The translations under genes and the position numbers were made by a program. From Bacillota bacterium (lineage in GTDB: Bacteria; Bacillota; Clostridia; Acetivibrionales; JANLFN01), in contig JAEWTV010000065.1 in assembly GCA_023397675.1 (NCBI GenBank), positions 124,001-188,000 of the forward strand: 64,000 nt of DNA. The letters are read 5' to 3'. Positions 25,501 through 33,939 of the stretch are shown piece after piece; the stretch's first letter is position 1; the number at the start of each line of letters is the position of its first letter. Under the pieces are notes generated by a model. It did not search any database, was not told the origin of the DNA, and saw only the letters and a list, made by a program, of their open reading frames with translations.

Positions 25501-25950
25501 TTACATTGATTCGGCAATGAACTTAACCAAATCAGAGCGGCTTATAATTCCTGCAAGTTTTCCGCCGCTTACTACAGGAATCCTGTTAATACCCTTTTCA
25601 ATCATAAGTTCAGCAACTTTTGTAACATCGGTATCTTCGCTAACGGTTATAACATGCTTTTTCATAATATCTTTTGCTTTTGTAGCTACCAGCTTTTTAA
25701 GTTCATCGTTGTAGTGCTTGCCGCCTAAAAAAACCAATCCTCCCAGAAGTTCTACAACAGGAGGGAAACGGGGTTCTATATCCTTATAAAGGATATCTTT
25801 TTCGGTAACAATTCCAACCACCTTATTATCAGCATCTACTACAGGCAAACCACTGATATTTTTATCTACAAATATGTGCGCGATTTCTTCAATTGTAGTT
25901 TCCGTATTAACAACAACTACATCTTTGGACATAATTTCTTTGGCTTTCAT
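25501..25950 (-). CDS. CBS-domain protein
   Basis: 149 residues made of two CBS motifs: residues ~1-58 (AKEIMSKDVVVVNTETTIEE) and ~92-149 (AKDIMKKHVITVSEDTDVTK). Such pairs fold as a Bateman module that binds adenine nucleotides. No catalytic domain is attached, so it is either a free-standing sensor or partner of another protein. It lies 12 bp downstream of nnr and upstream of alr. Confidence 0.92.
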   Translation of the reverse strand: MKAKEIMSKDVVVVNTETTIEEIAHIFVDKNISGLPVVDADNKVVGIVTEKDILYKDIEPRFPPVVELLGGLVFLGGKHYNDELKKLVATKAKDIMKKHVITVSEDTDVTKVAELMIEKGINRIPVVSGGKLAGIISRSDLVKFIAESM

Positions 25951-25962
25951 ACGGTTACCTCC

Positions 25963-27528
25963 TTAATTATTTTTAGAATTCTTGATAATGCTTTTAATGG
26001 CATATGGAATCTCATTAAGGATATCACCGGCAGTCAGCCCGTGTTCTCCTATAATTTTAGCCTGTATATCGCCTGCAAGTCCATGTAAATATACACCAGC
26101 CAGAGCTGCATCCAAGGCCTTGGCACCTTGTGCCATCAGCCCTGTAATCAAGCCGGTAAGCACATCTCCGGCACCTGCTGTCGCCATTCCCGGGTTACCG
26201 GTTGTATTTATGTATATAATACCATCCGGGGATGCCACTACTGTTGCAGCACCTTTGAGCACTGTTACAGTATTCCATTTACAAGCAAATTCCCTTGCAA
26301 TTTCTATTCTATTATTCTGTACTTGCTCGATTGTTATACCTGCAAGCCTCGCCATCTCACCCGGATGAGGAGTTATTACCACAGGTGCTTTCAACTTCTT
26401 TAAAATTGAAATGTCCTTTGCAACGGCGTTAAGTCCGTCCGCATCAATTACAAAGGGCTTATCAATATATTCTATGATGTTGTGCACAAGATTAACAGTA
26501 TCTTCGTTTAAAGACATTCCGGGTCCCAAGGCAACCGCACTGCAACCTTCAATCCTGGCTTTTAGTGCTTCGAGGCAGCCCGGTAAAAAATAACCCTTTT
26601 CTTCATCTTCAAAAGGCAGAATAATAGGCTCATGGAACATTGTACTGCAAACCGCTGCAAGGCTTCTGGGTACACCCAGGTAAACCAACCCGGCACCAGA
26701 CCTCAGAGCTGCACCCGCCGCCATGCAGCCTGCACCAGTCATCCCTGTGGAACAGCCTATTACAAGGACTCTGCCGTAACTGCCTTTATTTGAATCTTTT
26801 TTTCTTCTGGGGATAAGTGAAGCAGCAAATTCTTCATCTATAGTATGCACATTAATATTAATACTTTCCGTTATGTTTGAAGGTATTCCTATATCGGCAA
26901 GAATAACCTCACCGCAGTATTCCTTACCAGGGTATACAGTAAGACCCGTTTTCAGAAGTCCGAATGTGACTGTTTTAGCAGCTTTTATACATGTGCCTGA
27001 AACCCTGCCTGTGTCACTGTCAAGGCCAGAAGGGACATCAATAGCTACGACAGGCCGTCCGCTTTTATTTATAAGTTCAATAAGGTTGCGAGCCACACCT
27101 CTTACCTCACCCTTTATTCCGGTTCCCAGCATTCCGTCGACAATAATATCTACATCGGCTATTTGAGCTTCTATTTCCTCATCCCTGCTGTCGTCCTTTA
27201 CCTGAATACATTCCACCCCGGTATTGAGCATTGCCTTATAATTTATCCCGGAATCCCCTGTTAATTGAGTTATATCTGCAAAGGTATATACTTTGACCTT
27301 TGAGCCGTTATTAAAAAGATGCCTTGCAACAGCAAAAGCATCTCCACCATTATTGCCTTTTCCTGCAAATACGGTTATTCGCCTGTCCTTAAGGCTAACC
27401 AGGGACTTTTCAATTTCCATGACCACCCTTAAGGCTGCGTTTTCCATCAGTACAATTCCGGGAATCCCTGTTTCATTAATGGTTCTGGCATCTATCTCGT
27501 GCATCTGGGCTGATGTAGCAAGTTTCAT
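25963..27528 (-). CDS. nnr: Bifunctional NAD(P)H-hydrate epimerase/dehydratase
   Basis: Repairs hydrated NADH and NADPH. 521 residues in two domains. The N-terminal YjeF/NAXE epimerase (about 1-215) has VFAGKGNNGGDAFAVARHL and DVPSGLDSDTGRV. The C-terminal ADP-dependent dehydratase NAXD (about 235-520) has KGSYGRVLVIGCSTGMTGAG, VITPHPGEMARLAG and the phosphate-binding ATAGAGDVLTGLI. The start at 27528 follows GGAGG. It is the first gene in the alr-endoA group. The usual upstream neighbour acpS is absent, and a ~205-bp structured repeat stands in front instead. Confidence 0.95.
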   Translation of the reverse strand: MKLATSAQMHEIDARTINETGIPGIVLMENAALRVVMEIEKSLVSLKDRRITVFAGKGNNGGDAFAVARHLFNNGSKVKVYTFADITQLTGDSGINYKAMLNTGVECIQVKDDSRDEEIEAQIADVDIIVDGMLGTGIKGEVRGVARNLIELINKSGRPVVAIDVPSGLDSDTGRVSGTCIKAAKTVTFGLLKTGLTVYPGKEYCGEVILADIGIPSNITESININVHTIDEEFAASLIPRRKKDSNKGSYGRVLVIGCSTGMTGAGCMAAGAALRSGAGLVYLGVPRSLAAVCSTMFHEPIILPFEDEEKGYFLPGCLEALKARIEGCSAVALGPGMSLNEDTVNLVHNIIEYIDKPFVIDADGLNAVAKDISILKKLKAPVVITPHPGEMARLAGITIEQVQNNRIEIAREFACKWNTVTVLKGAATVVASPDGIIYINTTGNPGMATAGAGDVLTGLITGLMAQGAKALDAALAGVYLHGLAGDIQAKIIGEHGLTAGDILNEIPYAIKSIIKNSKNN

Positions 27529-27590
27529 TAAAGCCTCCAAACTCTAAATTAAATAATAGTCTTATATATTCATACTGGTTTTAGCTTATA

Positions 27591-27794
27591 ATGATGGTTT
27601 TACTTTATGGATAGAACATATGTGGAGAGGTTGTAGATACTGTTAATCTGAGCGAGGATAGCAAATTCACTGTTTGAGCGAATGATTACCTTAAAATCGT
27701 TCAAATCATTCACGAGTTTGAATTTGCCCGAGCTGAATTTACAGTACCTAGACCGCGGAACATGCCAGTTCTAGTAATAAAGTAAAACCATCAT
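27591..27794. repeat. ~205-bp structured repeat, copy A
   Basis: The termini are a perfect 17-bp inverted repeat: ATGATGGTTTTACTTTA (27591-27607) and its complement (27778-27794). Further complementary pairs nest inside: TAGAAC/GTTCTA, CTGT/ACAG, GCAAATTCA (27661-27669) with TGAATTTGC (27719-27727), and an apical GAATGATT/AATCATTC. Most inner blocks (CATATGTGGAG, GAGCGAGGA, GAGTTTGAATTTGCCCGAGC, CGGAACAT) are shared with copy B at 35555-35761, but the terminal and apical stems are not. No open reading frame of note is present. It lies between the coiled-coil gene and nnr. Confidence 0.85.
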
Positions 27795-27805
27795 GAGTAA
27801 TTAAT

Positions 27806-28423
27806 TTACTTGAAGAACTCCTTGTCAAGCTTTTCGAGTTCTTCAGCCCCCAGAAGGTCGTGAAAATAGCTGTATATATCAGTGTCATTCTGAGAGAGCG
27901 ACTCCCTCTCATCTATGTGCTCCTTAAGACTTTGTCTTTCCTGTTCAATAATCCTCTCCAGTTCTTCCACCCTTTTCTGATTGGCTCTAATATTAAAATA
28001 TACTATATTTACTGTATTTTCAAGGAGTCTCAGGTTTGCTTCCTTAAGCTTACCGGGTATGTTATCCTGTTCTTCTTCTATTTTCGCCAATCTCTCATTT
28101 ATCCTCTTGATTTCTTTTTCGCACTCCTGCATTTCATTTTTAGCGCTTTCATTTCCATGGTCGAAAACCTCGGTAGTAAGCTCAAGAATCCTGTCCATGC
28201 AAACCTTTTTATGAGCTGCGATCTCCTTTGATTCAGCGCTTATACGAGCCTGCTCCTTGAGCAGATCCTTAAGGTTTTCTTCACATTTAATAATATCAGG
28301 TGACTTGTCTGCAGCCCCAAAAAGGCTGTTCCATCGTTCATCGAGAATAAGAATTGAAATATCGTTTTTTCTTAAAACCTTTGTATCAAATTTTTTCTGT
28401 TTCTTTTTAAGAAATCCGAACAT
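27806..28423 (-). CDS. Coiled-coil protein of unknown function
   Basis: 205 residues, not recognised as a named family. A basic start (MFGFLKKKQKK) is followed by ~60 residues of mixed structure and then long heptad-rich helices from ~60 to 190 (ECEKEIKRINERLAKIEEEQ, ANQKRVEELERIIEQERQSL). No signal peptide or transmembrane helix is present. The ATG at 28423 has GGGGTG upstream. It lies in line with, and ~45-70 bp from, the polysaccharide operon, so it is probably co-transcribed. Confidence 0.7.
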   Translation of the reverse strand: MFGFLKKKQKKFDTKVLRKNDISILILDERWNSLFGAADKSPDIIKCEENLKDLLKEQARISAESKEIAAHKKVCMDRILELTTEVFDHGNESAKNEMQECEKEIKRINERLAKIEEEQDNIPGKLKEANLRLLENTVNIVYFNIRANQKRVEELERIIEQERQSLKEHIDERESLSQNDTDIYSYFHDLLGAEELEKLDKEFFK

Positions 28424-28493
28424 GACGGCACCCCAATCCGAAAACAAATTTCTACATTTAATTTATCGGCATTAATTTTACAGTTAACAAGTG

Positions 28494-30200
28494 TTAGAAA
28501 TTATTGTTTTTAATTCTTCTAATGGGTTTAAACTTTTCAAGAATCATTAAACCAAGATATATGACGAATCCGAGCGCCAGGCCTATAAGCATACCGTAAA
28601 GCCCGCGCAGAAAGGATATGCAGACAGGTGTATAGGAATGGCAAAAGCTGTTTGTAAGCGAAACTCCTGAAATGACTGTTGCGATAACAAGCGGCAAAAT
28701 CATAAGCTTATTGCCGTATTTTTTTATTAATAGAACAAGCAGCACAAACGCAGGGTACCCCACCAAAATTTCCTTAAACCTTGGCCTTACTGTTAAAAAC
28801 TGCTCCAAAGCTTCTCTTAAGTGGATTTCTATTTTGGATGCACCTGTTCCAAGGCCGTTTCCGCTCCTGCCCAAATAATAATAAAGGGCGAGAATTACAC
28901 AAACAAAAAGTAAAGAGCTAACGGCAACTCCATGTTTTGATATGAATTCCTTGATATCAGATAAAAGAGTTTTAAATTTCTTAAAGTATTTGCAATAAGC
29001 TACAAATGCAGCTAAAAGCGGAACGGAGTATGCCATGGCCACCCCCGGCCCGGGAAAGTTTGATAAACCCATTATATAACGGATATCCGAAAACGAAGCA
29101 ATTATCAGACAAACCCCCGCTACATTTATAAGCAGAAATGCGGGAAGGCTTGTCAGTAAACGATGAAGGAAGGGCTTCTCTGAATATTCTTTTAATAATT
29201 TTATCATGACTGTTATAGCCAAAGAGGGGAATACCAATGCTGAAAGAAAAGCTGTGATGCCCCCAGTTCCTGATTGATACGCATAAACCAATATTCCAAT
29301 TGCAAGAGAAATTATTATGGCTATAGCTGTATATAAACCTTTTGCCTTTGGTTCCATAAGATAAAGTACAAGCAGAAATACGGCGAACATTAATCCGACA
29401 GGTGTTGTAACGTTTTCAAGAGGCAAAGTTTTTATATCAAGATTATTAATGTCTGAGCCTACCTTATAGCCATGCAAAGAAATATATTCTTTCAGCCTTT
29501 CTGCTGCATTAAGAGTTTCATTAATTCCGGAGCCTTCAGATTTAAGGGGTCTTAAGTAAATTAATCTTATATTTCTGTCTACAATAGCCCTAAGATATCT
29601 GAAATAAAGCTCATCTGTGTTTAAGACACTGAGATCATTATCAGGCACCATATATATTCTGCTTATGGAATAATCTGTTTTTTCAAACAAGCCTTCAATA
29701 TTATTCTGGCCTGTAATACCTGGTCCTTCAGCTGCTTCAAATACACCTGCAACCATATTATTCTTGTTTATTATATCTGAAAGTACTTCATAATACGAAA
29801 GGCTCTTTGTATAAGAGCCATCTAGAAATAAATATTTTATATTGAACTGATTAACAAGGCTGCTTAAAAGTGACAAATCACTTTTTACACCATCCTTGCC
29901 TTCATTAAGATACGGAATGAGCTTAAACCCTTTACCGTCAAGTTCTTTAAATTTATTGGTACTTTGAACGGATGTTTTTACTATTAAACTGTCAATTCCA
30001 TTATCCCTAAAGGAATTTATAACATGCTCCCGAGACAAACCTGACTGTTGTGCACGGTAAGCAAACTCTTCATAGTCAGCTGCAATTATTACGTTTTTAT
30101 TCTTCTGTTCAGCCGAAACCCTGCTATATATCCCGGGAAATAGTGACAAAATACATATCAGAAGACACACCCATGAGATATGTTTCAAAGCCCTATTCAA
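28494..30200 (-). CDS. DUF5693-family polytopic membrane protein
   Basis: 568 residues. A signal-anchor helix leads into a ~250-residue extracytoplasmic domain (AADYEEFAYRAQQSGLSREH, then strands predicted as a TIM-barrel-like fold), followed by ~9 membrane helices (about 265-560). This arrangement matches DUF5693 proteins that sit beside CsaB and other wall-polysaccharide genes in Clostridia. It overlaps the O-antigen-ligase-like gene by 8 bases. The function is unknown; linkage suggests a part in export or transfer of the polysaccharide. Confidence 0.78.
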   Translation of the reverse strand: MNRALKHISWVCLLICILSLFPGIYSRVSAEQKNKNVIIAADYEEFAYRAQQSGLSREHVINSFRDNGIDSLIVKTSVQSTNKFKELDGKGFKLIPYLNEGKDGVKSDLSLLSSLVNQFNIKYLFLDGSYTKSLSYYEVLSDIINKNNMVAGVFEAAEGPGITGQNNIEGLFEKTDYSISRIYMVPDNDLSVLNTDELYFRYLRAIVDRNIRLIYLRPLKSEGSGINETLNAAERLKEYISLHGYKVGSDINNLDIKTLPLENVTTPVGLMFAVFLLVLYLMEPKAKGLYTAIAIIISLAIGILVYAYQSGTGGITAFLSALVFPSLAITVMIKLLKEYSEKPFLHRLLTSLPAFLLINVAGVCLIIASFSDIRYIMGLSNFPGPGVAMAYSVPLLAAFVAYCKYFKKFKTLLSDIKEFISKHGVAVSSLLFVCVILALYYYLGRSGNGLGTGASKIEIHLREALEQFLTVRPRFKEILVGYPAFVLLVLLIKKYGNKLMILPLVIATVISGVSLTNSFCHSYTPVCISFLRGLYGMLIGLALGFVIYLGLMILEKFKPIRRIKNNNF

Positions 30201-31728
30201 CTTTTTTCTCCTTGTGGATTGAAAGCATACCTAAAGCAGCAAGCATTATTCCTACAACTGCCCAGAAAATGAACATAACTCTCGGATAAAACCATATGTA
30301 CTCTGCCAAAGCCATAAACAAAACACCGATTATTCCTGCCAGGCCCGCTATTAAAATATTCTTAACAGCTTTGTCCGCATCACTAAATATGGCCTTAATG
30401 CTTTTCTTGATCATTCTCAGAGTAAACCAAACAAATGAGAGTAGGCCCATAATTCCCATTTCAAGCCATATTTGCAGGTAAAGGTTATGTGCATGAGCTA
30501 TTACGCCCTGGCCAGTAAATTTATAATACCTGTTATAGGCTTTTTGAAAAACATCACTGCCAAGCCCGAGGCCCGAAAACCAGAAGTCTTTTATAACGTG
30601 CATTACAGATTCGTATATTTTTAACCTGTACTGCGTAGAGGTGTCATTACTTATATTTGTGAGAGTCATAATCCTGTTAGTTATAGACGCGGGTAAAAGC
30701 GGAATGGACATTAATCCAAGCAGCAGGAAAACAGGAATGAGCTTTCTGTTCTTGAAGAAAACAACTATGAATAATGAAATTATAACAGCAAGCCATGCTG
30801 AACGAGTACCTGTAAGGACTAATGCAACAAGCGGCGGTACGGCCATTGCAATTAAAAGAAGCTTTCTCATAAGGGTTTTGGCATTCAATACCGCACTGTA
30901 GAAAAACGGAAGCATAATTATCAGGAATATTGCATAAACATTTGGATTCCCAAAAGTGGAAGGTATTCTTTTCAACCCATAAGAAAAGTTGATATCGGTT
31001 TGTGAAGGATTTACCTTAATACTGCCGGACATGTACTGCCATATGGAAATAAGACCTGTAATTGTAACTCCTACAAGCATTAACACTATTAGAAGATTGA
31101 GATCCGAGGGTGTTTTTACCGAGCTTATAATAAGAATAACTATAAGGAAACATGTTGCGTAGAATATAAATGATTCCAAGCTTTGCGAAGGTGATATGGA
31201 AAACACCTCTGCCAATATTACCAAAACCATAAAAATAGCCAGTACAAAATCTATGCTACCAACCCTGAATCTTTCGTTTCTTAGACACAAGCCTATAAAA
31301 TACAGAGCTGTTAAAGCAACTATAATAATAGAGCTGTATGAGTTGTGCCAGCTTTCATCTCTGATGATTACCATTCCAAGTAAAGCCAACCCCATAATAA
31401 TGTGAAATTTACCAGTAATATATTTAACAAGCTTTAAAAGAAGGCTTGCTGCCAAGAGGTTTTCAAACCTTCTGCAAAGCCTGCTCCCCAGGATAACAAA
31501 ACCATTCACAACAATATTTATCGCCTTGTAAAAGATACTGTCAGTCCAATTCTTTGAAAAATAATCATCTTTTTTTACAAAGTTCCATATTGCGCTGTTA
31601 GTAAACAGTTTTTTAAAAAAACGCCCCACTCTGTCCATTACCCTTGCGGTAAAGCTATTATAATAAAGGTCTCTTATTTTTTTTACAATTATATAAAGAA
31701 AGTTCAAGATAACACTATTATAGTACAA
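30193..31728 (-). CDS. O-antigen ligase / Wzy-like membrane protein
   Basis: 511 residues with about 12 transmembrane helices and a large periplasm-facing loop near residues 340-410 (GTRSAWLAVIISL; LGLGSDVFQKAYNRYY; AHNLYLQIWLEMGIMGLLSF), the hallmark of the Wzy_C/O-antigen ligase family. The AHNxxLQ...E/GxxG motif is clear. Members polymerise or ligate undecaprenyl-linked glycans. It lies in the operon between the DUF4330 protein and DUF5693. Confidence 0.9.
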   Translation of the reverse strand: MYYNSVILNFLYIIVKKIRDLYYNSFTARVMDRVGRFFKKLFTNSAIWNFVKKDDYFSKNWTDSIFYKAINIVVNGFVILGSRLCRRFENLLAASLLLKLVKYITGKFHIIMGLALLGMVIIRDESWHNSYSSIIIVALTALYFIGLCLRNERFRVGSIDFVLAIFMVLVILAEVFSISPSQSLESFIFYATCFLIVILIISSVKTPSDLNLLIVLMLVGVTITGLISIWQYMSGSIKVNPSQTDINFSYGLKRIPSTFGNPNVYAIFLIIMLPFFYSAVLNAKTLMRKLLLIAMAVPPLVALVLTGTRSAWLAVIISLFIVVFFKNRKLIPVFLLLGLMSIPLLPASITNRIMTLTNISNDTSTQYRLKIYESVMHVIKDFWFSGLGLGSDVFQKAYNRYYKFTGQGVIAHAHNLYLQIWLEMGIMGLLSFVWFTLRMIKKSIKAIFSDADKAVKNILIAGLAGIIGVLFMALAEYIWFYPRVMFIFWAVVGIMLAALGMLSIHKEKKVE

Positions 31729-31734
31729 AATTTA

Positions 31735-32232
31735 TTACCCCTTTTTACCGACATCACTAACTCTGGCCTTTTCAAACTGTACCCTGCCAACTTTTATATT
31801 GTAGTTCTGACCTATGAGGTAGTCATTTCCCGATATTGTAAGCCCGTTGCTTCCAAGTATTCCTTTGCCTTCTACTGTAACCTTAACTGAAGCATAGCCT
31901 TCTTTTGTTGCCTTTACCAGCCTGCCGTCCGCAGAGGGGCTGAAAGCAACCGAAGGAGCCTTTTCAACCTTTGTTACATGGCCTACAGTAGTACTTTGAA
32001 TAAAATCTACAACATTATCGCCTACATTAATGCTGGCTGCTGCAAAGTCATTTGTTTCTTCAACATAGAAAGTTATCTTTACATCCTGGGCCTTATTAAA
32101 AACGGTGTTTGTGGTTCCGGATTTTACAAACTTGTATCCCACAAAAGCAACCGCCAGCACTACTACCAGTACTATTACTATGTCAATAACGCTTATTTTG
32201 CCAAACAGCTTACCCTTATTATCAATTATCAT
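31735..32232 (-). CDS. DUF4330-family membrane-anchored protein
   Basis: 165 residues. One N-terminal transmembrane helix (about 12-35: SVIDIVIVLVVVLAVAFVGYK) is followed by an all-beta extracytoplasmic domain with charged turns. This agrees with DUF4330, a companion of wall-polysaccharide and O-antigen-ligase genes in Clostridia. Six bases separate it from the ligase gene. No catalytic residues are visible; it may assist polymerisation or export. Confidence 0.8.
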   Translation of the reverse strand: MIIDNKGKLFGKISVIDIVIVLVVVLAVAFVGYKFVKSGTTNTVFNKAQDVKITFYVEETNDFAAASINVGDNVVDFIQSTTVGHVTKVEKAPSVAFSPSADGRLVKATKEGYASVKVTVEGKGILGSNGLTISGNDYLIGQNYNIKVGRVQFEKARVSDVGKKG

Positions 32233-32290
32233 GATTTACACACCTTTCAGTTCATTTTGCTAAATATTTATAGAATAGGCTTTACTTGCC

Positions 32291-33388
32291 TTAACCTTTA
32301 TATAGATTATAAGTTTCCCTGATTGTATTATCAAGGTTAAATTTCTCTCTTGAAGTTCTCAGTGCATTTTCCTTCAGCCGTCCATATTCTCCGGCATCCT
32401 TTATGAGCTTGAGTATACAGTCTGCAAGTCCTGTAGTATCTCCATACCTGACAAGAATCCCGCAACCGTTTTCCTCGTTTATTACCTCTGATGTTCCGCC
32501 AACATCTGTAGAAATAACCGGGAGGCCTGTAGCAATAGCCTCAATTATTGATATACCCAGTGCTTCCTCCTTTGATGGTGATACATAAAGGTTACTGCCC
32601 TGAAGGATATTCCTTATATCAGTCCGAAAACCCGTGAATATAACAATGTCTGAAACACCAATTTTTTTTGCCAGGTCTTTGCAGTCCTCCAGAAGCTCCC
32701 CGTCTCCTGCAATCAGGAATTTGCATTTGTCTGCAAGACTTCCTGCCGAATCCTTGAACTGTCTGACAGCTTCAATAAGAAAAGAATGGCCCTTTTCGGG
32801 ACTGAACCTACCTGTAGTGGCTATCAGGAATTCATCCTCTCCTATTCCCAATTCATTTCTGATAGTTGACTGAGCCTTTTCGGCCCAATAGGATATATCT
32901 ACCCCATGATGAATTACCTTGATTTTTTTAGGGTTAAGTCCTTCTTCAAGCATTTGATCCCTGCCGGCATAAGAAATTGCTATGATTTTATCTTCAAAGG
33001 AGGACACTATCCTGTTTGTCAGCCTTAAGACAGAGCTTTTTGGGACTACAACATGGCTTGTATATATCAGCCTTGCCTTATTGCCCAATAATCCAGACAT
33101 AGCAGCTATGTAACGTTCTCTTATGAAATGCGTCTGAACTGCGTCTATGGACAGGTCTTTGCAAAGCTTTTTCACCTTTCTGGCAGCTGATACGTCATAG
33201 GGGCTCTTCATAGGTATTTCAAAGGTTTCAATTCCCAGAGATTTAACAAGTTCCGGCATAGGAAGCCTTTCGGAATAAGCTAAATAGAACTTGCACTCCT
33301 TGTTATGCAGTTTTTCCACCAGGTTGGTCAGGTAATTTTCATACCCGCCAAGGCCCCAATTATAAACCAATTGCAAAACTTTGAGCAT
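32291..33388 (-). CDS. Glycosyltransferase, family 4
   Basis: 365 residues, GT-B fold. Typical pieces are NWGLGGYENYLTNLVEKLHN at the start, IIHHGVDISYW, the donor-site glycines AGDGELLEDCKDLA and the EX7E-type SKEEALGISIIEAIATGLPV. It transfers a sugar to a growing lipid-linked glycan. It overlaps the acetyltransferase gene by one base and is 58 bp upstream of DUF4330 in the operon. Confidence 0.93.
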   Translation of the reverse strand: MLKVLQLVYNWGLGGYENYLTNLVEKLHNKECKFYLAYSERLPMPELVKSLGIETFEIPMKSPYDVSAARKVKKLCKDLSIDAVQTHFIRERYIAAMSGLLGNKARLIYTSHVVVPKSSVLRLTNRIVSSFEDKIIAISYAGRDQMLEEGLNPKKIKVIHHGVDISYWAEKAQSTIRNELGIGEDEFLIATTGRFSPEKGHSFLIEAVRQFKDSAGSLADKCKFLIAGDGELLEDCKDLAKKIGVSDIVIFTGFRTDIRNILQGSNLYVSPSKEEALGISIIEAIATGLPVISTDVGGTSEVINEENGCGILVRYGDTTGLADCILKLIKDAGEYGRLKENALRTSREKFNLDNTIRETYNLYKG

Positions 33389-33939
33389 TACAGTACTGAT
33401 TCTCCTTTATCTTTACCTTCTCTGAATTTCAGAACCTTTGCCGGGTTTCCTGCAGCAATTGCATATGGCGGAACATCCTTTGTAACAACCGATCCGGCTC
33501 CGATAATTGCACCTTCCCCTATCTTGACACCCGGAAGGATTATTACCCTTGATGCTATCCAAACATCATTTCCTATTTCTACAGCCTTTGGTTCGGAATC
33601 TCCCTGCTTTATCATTGGGATATCCGTCCTTGAATAATTATGGTTTCGGGTATAGATCATTACTTCAGGTCCCATCATTACATTGCTTCCTATCTTAAGT
33701 GGCCCTGAAACCTTGCAGTCCAGTCCTATTCCTGAAAAGTCACCTATTGCAATATTATCTCCATTTCCAAAAAAAACACCATGTTCAATATTTATTGATT
33801 TCCCGGCACTGCTGAAAATCCTCCTGCAAAGGAATCCCCTGATATGTTTGGAACCAAGGCTGTAAGGCCTGTCCGATCCCGGAAGGTGACGACCCACTAT
33901 GTAATAAAGCATCAGACATATATTTTTCCCTATTCTCAT
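33388..33939 (-). CDS. Left-handed beta-helix acetyltransferase (sugar O-acetyltransferase type)
   Basis: 183 residues. Hexapeptide repeats (IGDFSGIGLDCKVSGPLKIG, VEIGNDVWIASRVIILPGVK, IGEGAIIGAGSVVTKDVP) form a left-handed beta helix, and the catalytic histidine lies in YTRNHNYS. The family (NodL/LacA/WbbJ-like) acetylates sugars. It is located between GT4 and MurJ-like genes, with start-stop overlaps on both sides, which suggests decoration of the same polysaccharide. Confidence 0.9.
   Translation of the reverse strand: MRIGKNICLMLYYIVGRHLPGSDRPYSLGSKHIRGFLCRRIFSSAGKSINIEHGVFFGNGDNIAIGDFSGIGLDCKVSGPLKIGSNVMMGPEVMIYTRNHNYSRTDIPMIKQGDSEPKAVEIGNDVWIASRVIILPGVKIGEGAIIGAGSVVTKDVPPYAIAAGNPAKVLKFREGKDKGESVL

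Noticed and set aside
27601..27780. Structured repeats interpreted as CRISPR tracr, group II intron or tRNA-like RNA
   Set aside because: No cas genes, no reverse transcriptase, no intron domain V-like hairpin and no acceptor/T-arm pattern were seen.
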